From JAYVIQ01 sp043770215 (GTDB lineage Bacteria > Bacteroidota > Bacteroidia > Cytophagales > JAAEPT01), in assembly GCA_043770215.1 (NCBI GenBank), contig JAYVIQ010000193.1, forward strand, positions 1 to 32,909: 32,909 nucleotides of DNA. Direction: 5' to 3'. This document shows positions 16,075-23,747 of this stretch, one piece after another. The translations under genes and the position numbers were made by a program. Under the pieces are notes generated by a model. The model made no database searches, had not been told where the DNA came from, and saw only the letters and a list, made by a program, of their open reading frames with translations. Numbering within the stretch: the first letter of the stretch is position 1; each line of letters begins with the position of its first letter.

Positions 16075-17321
16075 ATGGGTTTTAAAAAAGCACTTTGCCA
16101 ACTTTTTTTATTAATTTCTACAAGTGCATTGCATAGCCAAGATTCTGTGCGTTTTTATAAAACTATAGATACTTTGTGCAGCAACTATTTCTATGGTAGA
16201 GGGTATGAAAATGAAGGGCACTCTAAAACGGCTGATTTTTTAATTAAACAGTTTCAAAATTCTGATGGTTTAGAGGTACAGCACTTTAGTTTTGAAATAA
16301 ATCATTTTATAGGTGAAATGAGTTTGAAATTTAATAAGCAAAGTCTAGTTCCTTGCCAAGATTTTATACCAATAGCACAAGCAAGTGGTGGAGAAGCAAA
16401 GTTAAGGGCTGTTTTACTAGATAGTTTATTTTTCTTAGATTCATTGCAGATTAAAAAATTTATTGACAAAGATTTGAAAAAAAAGCCATAATTTATAATG
16501 ATAAGTTTGAAGCTAAAATAACATCAAGCCCACTACTAAAAGAAAAAATATATTCTGGCTCAGGAGCATTGATAAAGTGTACAAATGGCGCAACTTTAAA
16601 AACCTTTAGCACAAGTGCTTGGATGCCACCTGCATTTTCAGTAGTTGATACAGTATATAAAAATCAAAAAAATATTACTTTTGAACTACATCAAAAAATA
16701 GATACCATAAACTCCAGAAATATTTCGGCTATTATAAAAGGGAAGGATACTACATTGCCAGAGCTTATTATTTGCGCGCATTATGATCATGTAGGTGGTT
16801 ATGAAGGTTGTTTTATACCCGGAGCCAATGACAACGCCACCGGCTTGGCTATGCTTTTAGAGTTGTATCACTTTTACTTACAGCACCAACCCCAAAGATC
16901 TATTCGTTTTATTGCTTTTGGCGCTGAAGAAGTAGGGTTAGTGGGGTCTAAGTTTTATGTTCGGAATATAAAGAAAGAGGATATTTTTTTTGTTCTAAAT
17001 CTAGATTTATTAGGTGCTGGTAGTGGGGGCATAACCGTTGTAAACGCAACTATTCTACCAGAACAGTTTTCTGAGCTAGAAAAAATCAACAAAGATTTAA
17101 ATCTATTTCAAACCATAAAAAAAAGGGGCGAAGCAGCCAATTCAGACCACTATTATTTTACTAAAAAAGGAATACCTTCATTTTTTATCTATTCTAATGG
17201 AAAAGTTGGGGGCTACCATAATATTTCTGACACCCCTAATGCATTAGAAAAAGGCAATTTTAGTACTTTATTTAAATTACTTGAAGTTTTCTCAAATAAA
17301 ATGTGTAGCCTAAATTATTGA
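16075..17321 (+). pseudogene. M28 family peptidase interrupted by a frameshift
   Basis: Two frames together encode one secreted M28 zinc aminopeptidase of 415 residues. Frame one (16075-16491) gives the signal peptide (ending about HSQ) and N-terminal part. Frame two is open back to the same place and gives the catalytic domain: AHYDHVGG, NDNATG, FGAEEVGLVGS, LNLDLLG and YHNISDTP supply His, Asp, Glu, Glu, Asp and His for two zinc ions. The break is at A8G (16477-16485). Reading AAA AAG and slipping back one base restores DLKKKAIIYNDKF. This could be a mutation, a homopolymer sequencing error, or programmed -1 frameshifting on A_AAA_AAG; no clear stimulatory stem is visible. All active-site residues remain intact. 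Confidence 0.8.
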
Positions 17322-17376
17322 TAACGAATGAAATACAAAATAGTTTATAAATAACTATTTTTTTTTCTCAATAAAG

Positions 17377-17407
17377 TTTGACAAAATAAAAAAGATAGCT
17401 ACATTTG
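17377..17407 (+). promoter_or_regulatory. Bacteroidota housekeeping promoter of tRNA-Gly
   Basis: TTTG at 17377-17380 and TACATTTG at 17400-17407 match the -33 and -7 consensus boxes exactly, separated by 19 bp. The tRNA begins 24 bp after the -7 box. This is the best promoter in the window and helps place the organism in the Bacteroidota. Confidence 0.75.
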
Positions 17408-17430
17408 TATCCCGTTCGAGAGAACGTTAA

Positions 17431-17503
<73 letters not shown>

Positions 17504-17595
17504 CTTCTCTTTTAGAGAAATCTTTCATGGCATTTGTTTTAAGAGAAAACTTATGAAAGAAAAAAAACTTGCTGATAATTTACGTTGTCAGTTTT

Positions 17596-17679
17596 GCCTG
17601 GATGGTGGAATTGGTAGACACGCAGGACTTAAAATCCTGTGACCGTTAGGTCGTGCCGGTTCGACCCCGGCTCTAGGTA
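17596..17679 (+). tRNA. tRNA-Leu (anticodon TAA)
   Basis: An 84-nt class II tRNA with a long variable arm. The anticodon stem CAGGA/TCCTG encloses CTTAAAA, anticodon TAA; the T arm is GCCGG-TTCGACC-CCGGC. The acceptor GCCTGGA pairs with TCTAGGT using two G-T wobbles, including the first pair, with discriminator A. CCA is not encoded. It lies 92 bp after tRNA-Gly and likely shares its transcript. Confidence 0.93.
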
Positions 17680-17692
17680 TGTCTTTGTAATT

Positions 17693-17725
17693 AAGCTCAA
17701 TAAAGAAATTTATTGAGCTTTTTTT
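17693..17725 (+). terminator. Intrinsic terminator after the tRNA pair
   Basis: A perfect 12-bp stem (17693-17704 with 17709-17720) closes a GAAA tetraloop and runs into seven T. It lies 14 bp after tRNA-Leu and ends the tRNA transcript. Confidence 0.85.
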
Positions 17726-17954
17726 ATGTTTAATTTTTTCAATTATGCTACTATCAACTGTTATATTCAGCACATCATTTTTGTGGTTTATAATTGCATG
17801 TAAATTGTTTAATTCATCTATTCTAAATAGAAACTAATTTAAAGGATTAGGTATGGTTTTTACTTATTGGTGTACTTAAAAACTTATACCATAAAGCATA
17901 ATTAGGGCTTATCTTTTTTTAAAAAACGATTAATGGTCTCTTTTTTTCTTTTTA

Positions 17955-19109
17955 TTAAATCAGTAATAATCTAGTATCTTTTACAACGTTTAAATTTTTT
18001 GAGTAATTAAGTGCGTATTCATAGGATTTCAAAGATATAAAATCAAACTCTTCCTGTGTGTAGCTAGAAAATCTCTCCAATGCTTTGGTAAAGTTGCTAG
18101 CGTCTTCTAAAGCTATTTCGTGGCCTAGATGTTGAATTTGTAGGTTTTTCCATGGGGTTTGGTCAGAAATAATAACAGGGCAGCCGTACTGCCAAGATTC
18201 CATAATTACATGTCCATAATTTTCATTTAGCGTAGGCAATAGTAGCACGTGCTGGCTGAGTAGTATTTCTTTTAAATCTGTATTGGCTACGGCACCTAAA
18301 TACGTGTATTGTATATTATCTTTAAGCTGACTTATGGCCAATTGACATTTTTTCCAATAAGCTTCACCGTCTACCGGACCAATAATTGTAAAATTTATTT
18401 TATGTGTACTATTTACATTTTGTAATGCTTCTATTGCACCAAGCAAGTTTTTTTTTTCATTTATCCTTGAAAGAAAAAACACGTTTAATGTATTTTTTTC
18501 TTTATTTCTAGACGTATATCCTAAAGGAATACCAGGTAAATTGCTCGCTAATTTTATTTTTGTATCTAAACCAAAGACTCTTTTTATTTCTTCAATCTCC
18601 TCTTTAGCAGTTGCATGAAAAATAATGCTTTTGTCTAAACGAAAGAGGATGAACAAAGCTAAATACGTCTTTTTTTTGATTGGTTTTAAACTCAATGCGC
18701 CAGAGCCAAGCATACCTCTTGGGGCTAAAATAGTTTTTTTCATTAGGCTTTTGGCTACCAATAACGGAATTAATGAAAAAGAAATAGAAAACATGGAGTT
18801 AAGGTATATTGCGTTAGGGTTTATATCTTGTATTATTTTTTTGTAGTCTCCTTTTTTTCTTTTTTCTGGGCTTGTATATAAAATGCTATAGGTTTCTGTT
18901 TTTATCCATTCGTTAAGCGCTAAATTTGGGTATGCTTCTGTATCTCCTAAATCTCTATCAGATGTGACAATATAAAAATTAGTTTCAGTGGCAAGCTGGG
19001 CTACTATATTTTTAATGGATTGTATTGGACCGCCTGCTTTATAGCCTGGTAAATACCAATCTACAAAAATCAAAACACTAGACTTAGGGGGTACTTTTTT
19101 TTGATTCAT
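17955..19109 (-). CDS. Family 4 glycosyltransferase
   Basis: A 384-residue GT4-type enzyme with two Rossmann-like halves. The N-terminal half has DWYLPGYKAGGPIQSIKNI, typical of WbuB-like transferases that work on lipid-linked sugars; the C-terminal half has FLSRINEKKNLLGAIEAL, then LLLPTLNENYGHVIMESWQYGCPVIISD, where E-x7-E type residues bind the nucleotide sugar. The sugar cannot be told. ATG at 19109 is preferred to TTG at 19124; it overlaps the exosortase partner gene by 26 bp. It is last in the polysaccharide/exosortase operon. Confidence 0.88.
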   Translation of the reverse strand: MNQKKVPPKSSVLIFVDWYLPGYKAGGPIQSIKNIVAQLATETNFYIVTSDRDLGDTEAYPNLALNEWIKTETYSILYTSPEKRKKGDYKKIIQDINPNAIYLNSMFSISFSLIPLLVAKSLMKKTILAPRGMLGSGALSLKPIKKKTYLALFILFRLDKSIIFHATAKEEIEEIKRVFGLDTKIKLASNLPGIPLGYTSRNKEKNTLNVFFLSRINEKKNLLGAIEALQNVNSTHKINFTIIGPVDGEAYWKKCQLAISQLKDNIQYTYLGAVANTDLKEILLSQHVLLLPTLNENYGHVIMESWQYGCPVIISDQTPWKNLQIQHLGHEIALEDASNFTKALERFSSYTQEEFDFISLKSYEYALNYSKNLNVVKDTRLLLI

Positions 19110-19557
19110 GTTGTTTTTTATCAAAAATAATTAGGGCTATCAAAAATAGTAAAAAGAAGGAAGAAGACAACGAATTTTTAATTTCTTGTGATATTTCAAA
19201 AAAAAAATTAAGTGGGGGATATTGGCATGCAGCTGTCAAAATAAGTACACCTACATAACCAAAGCCGTAGATATAGCAGGTGAGATTTGTATATTTTTTT
19301 TGATTAAAGTAGAAATGCACAAAACCTAAGGCAGTAACAAAAGTAAAAACGATATACAAAAACATAGAATAACCTCTAGGGTCTTGTCCTGATATAAGTT
19401 CTGTTACCTTATAGCCATTCTGACCAAAATCATTTCTATGTATAAAGTTGTTAAGTTTTGGATTGGTTATATTTAAAATAGTATCTCTTTGTGCATATCC
19501 AACTAAAAAATTGATAGATGCACACAAGAAAGCAATTGTCTTTTGCTTTGAGCTCAT
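19084..19557 (-). CDS. Exosortase-associated small membrane protein
   Basis: A 157-residue protein with an N-terminal hydrophobic segment, an extracytoplasmic stretch containing ISGQDPRGYS, then three membrane helices and a short Lys-rich tail. It has no enzyme motif. Its ATG overlaps the exosortase stop as ATGA (19554-19557), so translation is coupled, and Bacteroidota exosortases commonly have a dedicated membrane protein beside them. I could not match it to the usual XrtF-associated protein pattern, so the subtype is open. An upstream in-frame ATG at 19566 is also possible. Confidence 0.6.
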   Translation of the reverse strand: MSSKQKTIAFLCASINFLVGYAQRDTILNITNPKLNNFIHRNDFGQNGYKVTELISGQDPRGYSMFLYIVFTFVTALGFVHFYFNQKKYTNLTCYIYGFGYVGVLILTAACQYPPLNFFFEISQEIKNSLSSSFFLLFLIALIIFDKKQHESKKSTP

Positions 19558-20096
19558 TTTACCCATTTTATTTGTGATAGTTTATTTATCCAAAGCAGCC
19601 ATAAACTAAAAACGAATCCATATACAAGGGCAGAAAAAAGCCAATGATGGCTAAAGTTTAAGTATTGAGGGTAATGTACATGTATTAACATTAAAGCCAC
19701 CACTCTGCCTACATTTATTAAATAAATACCTAAACAACCCACAATTGATACAAGTATTTTTAGCAACCAATCACCTTTAAAACTCACCAAAAAAGCAACA
19801 TATAAAACAAAAAGGATAAGCCCATTGCAAGAGTGGGCAATTTGTAGTTGGCACTTTCCATACATATAAAAGTAGTACATGCCTATTTCATTAATTTGTG
19901 ATGTCATAGGGTAGCCTATCTCATTTAGTATACTCAAACTAAAAAGGGCTACATATTTGGTGACAAATTGGTCTGTTGCCCCATTTTCTTTTAGTGCAAA
20001 TGCATAAATAAATTTCCAAAGCAGCATAAGAGCTATAAACTTTGCCAAAAACTGGGCTACAGGAGAACTATTTTTCCATTTTTCTGCTACAGTCAT
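19554..20096 (-). CDS. Exosortase family protein (XrtF/XrtX-like)
   Basis: A 180-residue membrane protein with about five to six helices and the three exosortase catalytic residues: Cys90 in AHSCNGLILF, Arg131 in LINVGRVVAL, and His150/His151 in NFSHHWLFSALVYG. It would recognise a C-terminal sorting signal on secreted proteins and cleave or transfer them, typically onto a surface glycan. The compact size fits the Bacteroidota types rather than the long XrtA. It overlaps the upstream glycosyltransferase (ATGA, 20093-20096) and the downstream partner (ATGA, 19554-19557). No protein with an obvious matching sorting signal is in the window. Confidence 0.85.
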   Translation of the reverse strand: MTVAEKWKNSSPVAQFLAKFIALMLLWKFIYAFALKENGATDQFVTKYVALFSLSILNEIGYPMTSQINEIGMYYFYMYGKCQLQIAHSCNGLILFVLYVAFLVSFKGDWLLKILVSIVGCLGIYLINVGRVVALMLIHVHYPQYLNFSHHWLFSALVYGFVFSLWLLWINKLSQIKWVK

Positions 20097-21094
20097 AATG
20101 TGTTATACATGTTTATGTATTGTTCTGTGATGTTTTGTATTTTAAAGCGTTCTATATTTTTGTAGCCAGCCACTATTTTTTCTTTTCTTAGATGTTCATT
20201 TGTCAGTAAAGATAATAAACCTTCTCTAATTGCTTGTACAGAAAATGGATCAATCAAAACGGCGCTATCTAATGCAATCTCTGGTATAGAGGCAATATTA
20301 CTTGTAAGAATGGGCTTACCTAGTGTCTGAGCTTCTATTACAGGCATTCCAAAGCCTTCATACGTAGATACAAAACAAACAATATCACAGGCTAGATAAG
20401 ACTGTATTATTTCTTCGAAAGTAAGATCATAGGCATTTGTGTACTTTATTTTGCAGTTATTTAGCAAATCAAGCTGTTTCTTATCTAGTTTTCCAACTAT
20501 ATGTAGCTCTATTGGCAAACCTTCTAGCGCTTTTATGGTTCGTTCTAAGTTTTTGTTTGGTTTAGTACCCAAGTGCAGGATTTTAAAAATTCCGTTTATA
20601 GGGGTAGGAGATTCAATCAGAAATTTTGCTGATTCTAATACTAAGCCATTTACTGGGTTATGAATGCATATTATCTTGTGCTTTGCCCATGGAATAAGCC
20701 TAGATAATTCTTGTTTAGAAAACGAAGAGATAACCGTTATTTTTTTTACACAAATGGCTGGCAACCAAAACCAAAGCAACTTTATGAGCCAATTTTTAAT
20801 CTTATTTTGTCCAAATGCAGAATGTATATCATGAATGGTTAGCACGCATTTGCCACCCAAAACCAAAGCCATATAGTTTATTTCTCCTGTAAGGTGGGTT
20901 ATTTTATTTCTATATTTAATCCCAAAACACAAATTACCAAGTATAGATTTAAAAGAGGCTCCACTGTAAGGTAGGTAATTGCGTGTAGTCTCAACTTTTG
21001 AACTTATTTCCTCTTGTATAGAAAAAAATAACTGCTCTATGCTATGAGCTCCTGAGCGTTTTTTCCTAAACAAAAAGTGGATAGGTTTTTTCAT
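20093..21094 (-). CDS. Family 4 glycosyltransferase
   Basis: A 333-residue GT4-type enzyme. The N-terminal part has the acceptor-side fold with TIHDIHSAFG and VISSFSKQEL; the donor half has ILHLGTKPNKNLERTIKAL, then CFVSTYEGFGMPVIEAQTLGKPILTSNIASIPEIALDSAVLIDP, which is the nucleotide-sugar binding site with the EGFGMPVIEA motif. It resembles mannosyltransferase-type GT4 proteins; the sugar is not certain. It is in a strict operon: its ATG overlaps the stop of the decayed acyltransferase, and its own stop overlaps the exosortase start. Confidence 0.9.
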   Translation of the reverse strand: MKKPIHFLFRKKRSGAHSIEQLFFSIQEEISSKVETTRNYLPYSGASFKSILGNLCFGIKYRNKITHLTGEINYMALVLGGKCVLTIHDIHSAFGQNKIKNWLIKLLWFWLPAICVKKITVISSFSKQELSRLIPWAKHKIICIHNPVNGLVLESAKFLIESPTPINGIFKILHLGTKPNKNLERTIKALEGLPIELHIVGKLDKKQLDLLNNCKIKYTNAYDLTFEEIIQSYLACDIVCFVSTYEGFGMPVIEAQTLGKPILTSNIASIPEIALDSAVLIDPFSVQAIREGLLSLLTNEHLRKEKIVAGYKNIERFKIQNITEQYINMYNTL

Positions 21095-21610
21095 TTACTT
21101 CTATTGCCTAATTTTAATACTGATGTGTTACCGATAAATAGTAAAGATAGGTATTTGTTTTGCAGTGCAAGGAAATATAATCCTGAAGGTAATATAATAG
21201 AAAGGATAAGTGTATAGTAAATTGAGAAATTTAAAAAATTTGTACATACAATTTTTATAGGTAAATGTAAATACATAATTAGTAAGCTTGCATCCAACTA
21301 TCCATCTTAAACTAAATAATATATCCCTATCAAAAATAAGGCAAAGTGCGATAAGGAAAAAAAAATATGGAACTAGGTATCCAATAATTTTATTCTTAAT
21401 AAATAGACCAAAATTTTCTTTATCAGGAGTTGTAAACAAAAAACCACTCACCATAAAAAAGGCAGGCATATGAAACCAGTACACAAATCTTGAAAAAGAA
21501 AAAGAAAAATGACCAATGACAACTGCAATTATCAAAAACCCTTTTAAAACATCTATTTCATTTAGTCTGGTTTGAAGGTTATTTAAATTGCTATCTGACT
21601 TAAAATTCAT
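21091..21610 (-). pseudogene. Acyltransferase-3 family protein, internally deleted and out of frame
   Basis: The first frame starts at ATG 21610 and has the family N-terminus: RLNEIDVLKGFLIIAVVIGH (with the usual His) and YWFHMPAFFMVSGFL, up to about residue 104 (SLRWIV). There the family sequence stops. From about 21297 another frame gives DASLLIMYLHLPIK and ends at TGA 21091, which fits the end of an AT3 protein. Some 150 residues of membrane helices usual between these parts are missing. The first frame runs on to 21128 with unrelated residues. A full AT3 protein has about 330 residues. The TGA still overlaps the next gene as ATGA, showing that this was the natural last frame. It would have O-acetylated a sugar. 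Confidence 0.7.
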
Positions 21611-21626
21611 AATTTATAGATTAAAT

Positions 21627-22883
21627 TTAAATGTGCCATTTCAATTTGTTTTTAGCAAACCAAAGAAAAAGAGCAACTGCTAAAGAAGTTTTTACCAAAT
21701 GATTTAGTACTACTGCTAACTCAATCTCGGCTTTTACAACTTGAAGAAAAATTAAGGGAATAAAGAAAAAAAGAATTGGGTGATCGATTGTCAATTGCAC
21801 TAGTTTGCCCCAAAATAATTTGAGGAAAACTCCCCATAAACCCATAAAAAAAATAGCTCCTGTAACACCGAAATTGGCATAAGCTTCACCAAGAATGTTT
21901 ATTGACATAGATGTTTTTTCATCTAACTCTAGGCCAGTATATTTTTTAAAGTTGGTTTGTCCACCAACTACATCTTTGTTTGGGGATAAAAATCTGGGTA
22001 GCAAGTTAGAAAATATGGCAGCCAAAATAGTCTGTCCATGAGCATAATCAACATATTTAGGAGTATGCAACATAACTGCAGAAATTATCCACCCCTGATT
22101 TAATCTATCATTTGTACTTTGGTCTTCTTTTTCATTTTTTATAATTCCTGAATCAAGTTCTTTATTTATTAAATTCAATGCCAAATCTAGTTTGCTTTCT
22201 GCATAGTTGTTCCATACATTAGATCTATACTCAGATTTTATAGACTGCAATACCATTATTGAAAATAAACCTATGGTAATGAAAGATAACTTAATTGCCA
22301 ATGAAGGTTTTTTTCTGTATGACCAAATCATAAAGAAAAAAATACCCCAAAGCATTAGTTCATGAAACATTCCTATTGCAAGGGAGTGAAACACTAAAAT
22401 TGCAAATACCCCAATGATCCAAAAGAGGTCTGTTTTTATGGTAGAAAAAAGCAATATACTTAATCCTACATACTTCATACTTGACAAAATAAAAAACACA
22501 AAACCTAAAGAAGCTGGCACAAATGAATTTAAAACAGTTGAAATTAAACCAATAACAATTATTGGTTTACCAAGATTAGAGCAAGCCTCTAATCTTGGTA
22601 ATAATTCATCTGCTTTTAACGTTTTTATTTTTGAAAGCGCAAAAGTAAACAGGAAAAGAGCGGGAACCACAAAAGAAAAATAATACGCTTGGTCTACATA
22701 CATGTAGTACCTGAAATGCTGTGTTTTTGAGTTATAACTTATCAGAGGAGATAAATACCATTGAAAAAAACAGATTAGAAGCATAAATTCTAATATAGGT
22801 AAATCATTGCCAAGCTTTTTTATGAACTTTAATAGTATATGACATAAAAGAATTGCTCCAATAATTTCCCAAAAATATGTCAT
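21627..22883 (-). CDS. Wzy-like oligosaccharide repeat-unit polymerase (membrane)
   Basis: A 418-residue polytopic protein with about ten to twelve membrane helices and a long loop around residues 235-330, containing KSEYRSNVW and LLPRFLSPNKDVVGGQTNFKKYTG, followed by GEAYANFGVTGAIFFMGLWG. This arrangement (a charged external loop and a final GEAYxxFG-type helix) is typical of Wzy/oligosaccharide repeat-unit polymerases, which join lipid-linked repeat units. ATG at 22883 is preferred to the TTG at 22919, which would lie in the promoter. It is the first gene of the polysaccharide/exosortase operon, 16 bp before the acyltransferase remnant. Confidence 0.75.
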   Translation of the reverse strand: MTYFWEIIGAILLCHILLKFIKKLGNDLPILEFMLLICFFQWYLSPLISYNSKTQHFRYYMYVDQAYYFSFVVPALFLFTFALSKIKTLKADELLPRLEACSNLGKPIIVIGLISTVLNSFVPASLGFVFFILSSMKYVGLSILLFSTIKTDLFWIIGVFAILVFHSLAIGMFHELMLWGIFFFMIWSYRKKPSLAIKLSFITIGLFSIMVLQSIKSEYRSNVWNNYAESKLDLALNLINKELDSGIIKNEKEDQSTNDRLNQGWIISAVMLHTPKYVDYAHGQTILAAIFSNLLPRFLSPNKDVVGGQTNFKKYTGLELDEKTSMSINILGEAYANFGVTGAIFFMGLWGVFLKLFWGKLVQLTIDHPILFFFIPLIFLQVVKAEIELAVVLNHLVKTSLAVALFLWFAKNKLKWHI

Positions 22884-23186
22884 TTTACTGTTATGTATTA
22901 AAATTACTGTTCCAAACAAAGTTAATCACTGACACATTAAAAAACTAATGTAATTGTGTTATGAATGTAGCCAATTAGAGCTATTGGTTTATAATATAGC
23001 TCGTGTAAAAAAAAGACTTTATTAATTTCCTCCCCTATAAATTTGAATAAGATTTCTTTAAGCAAGTTTCCATCAAGCTTTTAATTTAGAAAGCGTATTG
23101 AATTTGATAGTGAAGAATCAGAAAAGAAAACAAAGGGTTCTCTAAATAATCATAAGTGCACGAGCACGAAATTCTGTTGCATACCT
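22884..23186. other. Regulatory gap upstream of the polysaccharide operon
   Basis: No gene is visible in these 303 bases. On the minus strand a perfect -7 box TAACTTTG (22924-22917) would start the operon about 25-30 bp before the ATG; the -33 region is T-rich but lacks TTTG. Just upstream are a small inverted repeat ACATTA/TAATGT (22934-22951) and two overlapping ones, CCAAT/ATTGG (22971-22987) and GAGCTAT/ATAGCTC (22978-23002), which may be protein-binding sites. On the plus strand TAAATTTG (23038-23045) is another -7 match without a good -33. Confidence 0.4.
22917..22924 (-). promoter_or_regulatory. -7 element of the polysaccharide/exosortase operon
   Basis: The minus strand reads TAACTTTG, an exact TAnnTTTG match, 33 bp before the chosen ATG at 22883. 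The -33 position has only a T run, so the promoter may be weak or need an activator. Confidence 0.45.
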
Positions 23187-23228
23187 ATAAACAAATAAAG
23201 CGATTTCAAAATCGCTTTATTTGTTTAT
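23187..23228. terminator. Bidirectional terminator after the cyclophilin gene
   Basis: A perfect 19-bp inverted repeat (23187-23205 with 23210-23228) with a TCAA loop. The GC-richer core AGCGAT/ATCGCT is followed in both directions by T-rich arms. It begins 15 bp after the cyclophilin stop codon on the minus strand. Confidence 0.75.
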
Positions 23229-23243
23229 TAATCTAGATATAAA

Positions 23244-23678
23244 CTATTCGTTTATTGTTATTTTTATGATTTCATCACCTTGTTTTATGGCATCTATTAC
23301 CTCTAAACCTTGAGTCACTTTTCCAAAACATGTATGATTTCTGTCTAAATGTGATGTGTTATCTCTGCTATGGCAAACAAAAAATTGAGATCCACCAGTG
23401 TTTCTTCCGGCATGAGCCATAGAAAGCACACCTCTTTCGTGGTGTTGGTTTCCGCCTGTTAGTTCACAATCTATATGGTACCCTGGTCCACCGTCTCCTC
23501 TTTTGTTTGGGCAACCACCTTGGATAACAAAATTAGGAATTACTCTATGAAAGTTTAGTCCATCATAAAAGCCAGATTTGGCTAATTTTATAAAGTTTGC
23601 TACCGTATTAGGTGCGTCAATTTCGTAAAACTCTAAAGTCATTATGCCCTTAGAAGTGTGTATTTCTGCTGTTTTCAT
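23244..23678 (-). CDS. Cyclophilin-type peptidyl-prolyl isomerase
   Basis: A 144-residue single-domain cyclophilin that speeds up proline isomerisation during protein folding. It has the catalytic FHRVIPNFVIQGG motif, the RGVLSMAH segment, NTGGSQFFVCH and LDRNHTCFGKV in the right order. It carries no signal peptide, so it is cytoplasmic. It lies 69 bp downstream of the sigma-fusion gene on the same strand and ends just before a strong hairpin. Confidence 0.93.
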   Translation of the reverse strand: MKTAEIHTSKGIMTLEFYEIDAPNTVANFIKLAKSGFYDGLNFHRVIPNFVIQGGCPNKRGDGGPGYHIDCELTGGNQHHERGVLSMAHAGRNTGGSQFFVCHSRDNTSHLDRNHTCFGKVTQGLEVIDAIKQGDEIIKITINE

Positions 23679-23747
23679 AGCACAAATATATGTTTTTGAA
23701 TTGTATTTTTAATGCTCTAATGTATTTTATGGAAAATTTCTAGAGAT

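Noticed and set aside
17588..17773. Open frame antisense to tRNA-Leu, with ARPNGHRILSPACLPIPP-like residues
   Set aside because: This is a well-known false protein from the reverse strand of tRNA-Leu; the tRNA explains the bases.
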